DNA of 5,300 nt. Origin: Syntrophaceae bacterium. Lineage in GTDB: Bacteria; Desulfobacterota; Syntrophorhabdia; Syntrophorhabdales; WCHB1-27. The position numbers and the translations under genes are program-made. Where the stretch lies: positions 1 through 5,300 of the forward strand of contig PLSJ01000119.1 of assembly GCA_003165115.1 (NCBI GenBank), written 5' to 3'. Each line of letters starts with the position of its first letter. Position 1 is the stretch's first letter. The notes beneath the pieces are model-generated. The model was given only the letters and a program-made list of their open reading frames with translations. It had not been told where the DNA came from and did not search any database. This document shows, in pieces, positions 5,125-5,300 of the stretch.

Positions 5125-5300
5125 TCACTGGACGGAACCTTCAAGTATCTTGCCGAGATAGTCCATATCCCACCCGGCCCTGAGACGTTTGGTCTTGATG
5201 CTCCTTCTTTTTGAGTTCTCTTGTCTCAAGAGATTAAGCGCGATATGTCTCAAGACGGCGAAGTTCGCCGGCGCATGATCTTTCCGTATTCGGCATTCGT
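5125..5300 (-). CDS. ISAs1-family transposase, C-terminal part, cut by window edge
   Basis: DDE-type transposase of an insertion sequence; the last 57 residues before a TGA stop are visible and the rest lies beyond the right edge. Hallmarks of the ISAs1 (H-repeat-like) C-terminus are present in order: KDHAPANFAVLRHIALNLL (residues 6-24 of the visible part), a QENSKRRSIKTKR basic stretch (26-38) and AGWDMDYLGKIL (41-52) just before the end. The reading frame is open across the visible part, so there is no sign of decay here, although the catalytic core cannot be seen. It is transcribed in the same direction as the fab operon, so read-through into it is possible. The family call rests on recall of these C-terminal motifs. 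Confidence 0.85.
   Translation of the reverse strand, partial: ECRIRKDHAPANFAVLRHIALNLLRQENSKRRSIKTKRLRAGWDMDYLGKILEGSVQ

Overview
The window is one tightly packed fatty-acid/phospholipid synthesis operon. It is read entirely on the minus strand, from right to left, and bordered upstream by the end of an insertion sequence. The gene order is DUF177 (yceD-like) – rpmF – plsX – acyl-CoA dehydrogenase – fabD – fabG – acpP – fabF (cut by the left edge). This is the classical bacterial yceD-rpmF-plsX-fabH-fabD-fabG-acpP-fabF order with one exception: the slot between plsX and fabD, where fabH normally sits, holds an FAD-dependent acyl-CoA dehydrogenase.

The organism is a bacterium with fairly GC-rich coding DNA, Shine-Dalgarno initiation and a sigma70-type promoter. 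The layout and the abundance of acyl-CoA dehydrogenase-type chemistry would suit a Gram-negative anaerobe of the former Deltaproteobacteria (Desulfobacterota). That placement is only an inference and no taxonomic marker here proves it.

Right edge (5096-5300): the C-terminal end of an ISAs1-family transposase, followed by what looks like the terminal inverted repeat of the element. Positions 5008-5095: the operon control region. It holds an exact 15-bp tandem repeat directly abutting the -35 box, a strong promoter (TTGACA, 17-bp spacer, TATATT), an 11-bp palindrome over the likely transcription start, and a very short leader. Positions 185-5007: seven complete genes with gaps or overlaps of -4 to 36 bp, so they are very likely co-transcribed and partly translationally coupled. 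Positions 1-166: the start of fabF, using a TTG start codon.

Functionally, FabD loads malonyl groups onto the acyl carrier protein AcpP, FabF elongates, and FabG reduces the 3-ketoacyl-ACP. PlsX converts finished acyl-ACP to acyl-phosphate for phospholipid synthesis. RpmF (ribosomal protein L32) and the DUF177 protein tie the cluster to ribosome synthesis. The role of the acyl-CoA dehydrogenase is open: it may be an enoyl-thioester reductase working in reverse, a supplier of acyl-CoA primers, or an acyl-thioester desaturating enzyme. FabG carries an acidic residue at the end of beta strand 2 and lacks the usual arginine in its glycine motif, which suggests NADH rather than NADPH use. Together these two features hint at a fatty-acid synthesis module adapted to a different redox supply. 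No tRNA, rRNA, CRISPR array or convincing terminator was seen, and no plus-strand gene is supported.
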